Below, in pieces: positions 7,729 to 9,321 of a stretch of DNA of 9,321 bases. How positions within the stretch are numbered: the first letter of the stretch is position 1; each line of letters opens with the position of its first letter. Origin of the DNA: JAHWKI01 sp035513575. GTDB lineage: Bacteria > Gemmatimonadota > Gemmatimonadetes > Longimicrobiales > RSA9. The translations under genes were made by a program, and so were the position numbers. The stretch covers positions 1 to 9,321 of the forward strand of contig DATKBW010000027.1 of the NCBI GenBank assembly GCA_035513575.1, given 5' to 3'. The notes under the pieces are model-generated. The model was given only the letters and a program-made list of their open reading frames with translations, was not told the origin of the DNA and made no database searches.

Positions 7729-8727
7729 GTGTTTCGACACTGCATCTTCTGCCACGGGAAGCTGCCCGGGAACGAGTCGGTCGAGCATTTCCCCGTGGGT
7801 CGACGCATCGCCTACGATCCGCACCGCGGCCGCCTGTGGGCCGTCTGTCCATCCTGCACGCGCTGGAACCTGGCTCCCTTCGAGGACCGCTGGGAGGCGC
7901 TGGAGGAGCTGGAGCGGGCCCACCGGGACCGGGGCCGCGTGCTGTCCAGCACGGACAACATCGCCCTGATCCGCGCCGACGACATCGAGCTGGTGCGTGT
8001 GGGCATGGCCCGGCTGAGGGAGGAGGCGTGGTGGCGCTACGGGCAGCAGATGCTCCGCCGCCGGACGCACTACCGCGCCCTCCGGTGGACGGAGACCGTT
8101 GCGCTGTTCGGCGCCTCCATCGCGACCGGGGGCCTCTTCTACCTGTTCGGCGGCAACATCCTCAACAACGCGGTGCGCTACACCAGGTTCGGGACAGTGG
8201 CCTGGCAGGGTGAGGTCTCCTGCATCACGTGCGGAGGCTTGCTCCACGAGATCAGCTTCCGCGCGTCGAAGTACCTGCACCTGACCCGCGACAACGCGGG
8301 CACCGGGCCCGCGCTCCACGTGCAGTGCCGGCGGTGCAGGGCGGGAGGGCGGGTGGGGGAGCACCAGCTCGAGGGCATCGTCGCCGAGCACGTCCTCCGC
8401 CGGGTGATGACCTACCACCATTTCCACGGCGCCACGGAGACCCGCGTCCGGGCGGCCACGGACTACATCGACCGGGTGGGCTCACCCGAGGCACTGGCCC
8501 GGGAGCTGACCCGATCGGGGCTCCGCATGGACCGGCTGTTCGACCGCGACCGGCGCACGCAGGCCGTCGCGCTGGAGATCGCGCTGAACGAGGACGCGGA
8601 GCGTCGCCTGATGGCGATGGAGCTGGCGGAGCTCGAGACCCGCTGGCGGCAGGAAGAGGAGATCGCCGCCATCGCGGACGGCCTCCTGGCGCCCTCCCTC
8701 GACGCGATCCGCCCCGCGGCCCGGTAA
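7729..8727 (+). CDS. Unrecognised membrane-associated protein with twin zinc ribbons
   Basis: I do not recognise this 332-aa protein with confidence. It has two metal-binding knuckle pairs with identical spacing, CxxC-x31-CxxC: C5/C8 with C40/C43, and C165/C168 with C200/C203. A moderately hydrophobic stretch between them (about 123-141, VALFGASIATGGLFYLFGG) could be one membrane span. The first module also carries SVEHFP and CTRWN, recalling the E/DH...N layout of HNH treble-clef folds, though no full nuclease motif is evident. The region after 210 is helical and charged, with a likely amphipathic or coiled segment around 283-315. Third-position GC is strong in this frame. GTG 7729 is the only start between the upstream in-frame stop (TGA 7708-7710) and C5. 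It has no Shine-Dalgarno and no -10 box close by, so the N-terminus is uncertain. Confidence 0.75.
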   Translation: MFRHCIFCHGKLPGNESVEHFPVGRRIAYDPHRGRLWAVCPSCTRWNLAPFEDRWEALEELERAHRDRGRVLSSTDNIALIRADDIELVRVGMARLREEAWWRYGQQMLRRRTHYRALRWTETVALFGASIATGGLFYLFGGNILNNAVRYTRFGTVAWQGEVSCITCGGLLHEISFRASKYLHLTRDNAGTGPALHVQCRRCRAGGRVGEHQLEGIVAEHVLRRVMTYHHFHGATETRVRAATDYIDRVGSPEALARELTRSGLRMDRLFDRDRRTQAVALEIALNEDAERRLMAMELAELETRWRQEEEIAAIADGLLAPSLDAIRPAAR

Positions 8728-8744
8728 CGGAACCACCGGAACGG

Positions 8745-8758
8745 CGGGCCGGGGCCCG
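8745..8758 (+). terminator. Weak hairpin after the zinc-ribbon gene
   Basis: CGGGC-CGGG-GCCCG forms a compact GC stem 18 nt after the TAA at 8725-8727. No T tract follows, so it is at most a Rho-assisted or weak stop signal. The rest of the 218-nt gap up to the SnoaL gene holds the promoter described at 8875 and nothing else that I can identify. Confidence 0.25.
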
Positions 8759-8874
8759 ACCCGCTCACCTCTCCGTGATCCCGCCCCTGCCGAGTTTTCA
8801 CCCCGTCGTACTCCTCGCCGTCATCGGCATTCCGTCAGAGCGGGAGAAACCAGCCCGATTGGCCCCGTGCGGGG

Positions 8875-8903
8875 TGGACGGCGGGCGATGAGGGGATTAC
8901 ACT
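8875..8903 (+). promoter_or_regulatory. Sigma-70-like promoter of the SnoaL-like gene
   Basis: TGGACG (8875-8880, 4 of 6 to TTGACA) and TACACT (8898-8903, TANNNT) are separated by exactly 17 bp. Transcription would begin near 8910, giving a leader of about 36 nt that contains the Shine-Dalgarno. A short CCCC-GTGC-GGGG inverted repeat (8863-8874) abuts the -35. Confidence 0.5.
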
Positions 8904-8933
8904 GGCGGGCCGTGCAGCATCGTGGACGAGCAG

Positions 8934-8938
8934 AGGAG
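8934..8938 (+). promoter_or_regulatory. Ribosome binding site of the SnoaL-like gene
   Basis: AGGAG, within a purine-rich run, is 7 nt before ATG 8946. It decides against the in-frame GTG at 8922, which would lie upstream of the site. Confidence 0.75.
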
Positions 8939-8945
8939 AGGAAGG

Positions 8946-9317
8946 ATGAGCGACCGGAGCTGGTACGACGGGATCTTCCAGGCGGTGGACGACCGGGACT
9001 CCACGGTTTTCGTCTCCTATCTCACGGACGACGCGACGTTCCAGTGGGGGGCTCAGGAGGCGGTCCGGGGGAAGCAGGCGGTAAAGGACTACGTGGATGC
9101 GTTCCTGGGCATGTTCCGGGGCACGCGGCACGTGCTCCACGAGACCGTGGAGAGCGGCGACACCCGGGTCTGCCGGGGCGAGGTCACGTACCTCATGCAG
9201 GACGGCCGTGAGATTCCCACGCCGTTCTGCAACGTCTTCCATATGGACGGCGACCGCATCCGCGATTACCTGATCCACATCGATCCGAGCCCGCTCGCGG
9301 CCCCGGCCGGGGGCTGA
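8946..9317 (+). CDS. SnoaL-like / NTF2-fold small protein
   Basis: This 123-aa cytosolic protein has no signal peptide. The pattern fits the SnoaL-like branch of the NTF2 alpha+beta barrel: an N-terminal helix (WYDGIFQAVDDRDS), then FVSYLTDDATFQWG, in which the Asp/Glu-rich turn precedes the first strand, then a helix with GKQAVKDYVDAFLGMF, and antiparallel strands RHVLHETVESGDTRVCRGEVTYL and PFCNVFHMDGDRIRDYLIHID. The HMDGDRI-x-DYLIHID ending is the family's typical last hairpin. Members include polyketide cyclases, isomerases and many small-molecule-binding proteins, so the fold does not give the reaction. ATG 8946 is supported by AGGAG at 7 nt. The gene has its own promoter and lies 218 nt after the zinc-ribbon gene, so no operon link is implied. 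The stop TGA at 9315-9317 is just inside the window. Confidence 0.85.
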   Translation: MSDRSWYDGIFQAVDDRDSTVFVSYLTDDATFQWGAQEAVRGKQAVKDYVDAFLGMFRGTRHVLHETVESGDTRVCRGEVTYLMQDGREIPTPFCNVFHMDGDRIRDYLIHIDPSPLAAPAGG

Positions 9318-9321
9318 GCCG

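Noticed and set aside
8835..9278. Minus-strand open frame opposite the SnoaL-like gene
   Set aside because: The plus-strand gene has a promoter, a ribosome site and a clear fold pattern; the antisense frame has none of these.

Overview
This is a very GC-rich window (roughly 70% by eye) that is densely coding, with nine chromosomal protein genes. I see no rRNA, tRNA, IS element, integrase, phage gene or CRISPR array. Strong G/C preference at third codon positions, several periplasmic lipoproteins or exported proteins, and start codons placed directly after a TANNNT -10 box suggest a free-living Gram-negative bacterium with a mix of leaderless and Shine-Dalgarno-led mRNAs. Gemmatimonadota is my best guess, from general resemblance only; no marker gene proves it.

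Layout. Positions 1-150 hold no gene I can support. 151-1398 (-) is a class-V PLP-dependent aminotransferase. It is head-to-head with a serine esterase/alpha-beta hydrolase at 1397-2062 (+), and the two ATGs share the palindrome CATG at 1396-1399. The esterase converges, with a 1-nt gap, on a minus-strand run that reads from right to left. That run holds a two-domain lipoprotein (6939-7559), a CorA magnesium channel (5655-6875), a secreted M28 zinc peptidase (4010-5542), a sialidase-like beta-propeller lipoprotein with a Cys cluster (2582-3919), and a TlpA-type thioredoxin lipoprotein (2064-2585). The last two overlap by GTGA. After a 169-nt divergent spacer come two plus-strand genes: an unrecognised membrane protein with twin zinc ribbons (7729-8727) and a SnoaL/NTF2-like protein (8946-9317).

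How the genes relate. The only strongly supported functional pair is the propeller lipoprotein with TlpA. They are translationally coupled and both predicted to be anchored in the envelope, one with four conserved-looking cysteines and the other a thiol-disulfide enzyme. CorA, M28 and the lipoprotein are adjacent on one strand, but CorA has its own -10 box and no shared pathway is apparent.

No clearly new multi-gene system is present. The most unusual signals are the repeated leaderless promoter motif, the shared-start divergent pair, the Cys-cluster/TlpA couple, and the twin-zinc-ribbon protein with equal Cys spacing and a possible frameshift at its start.
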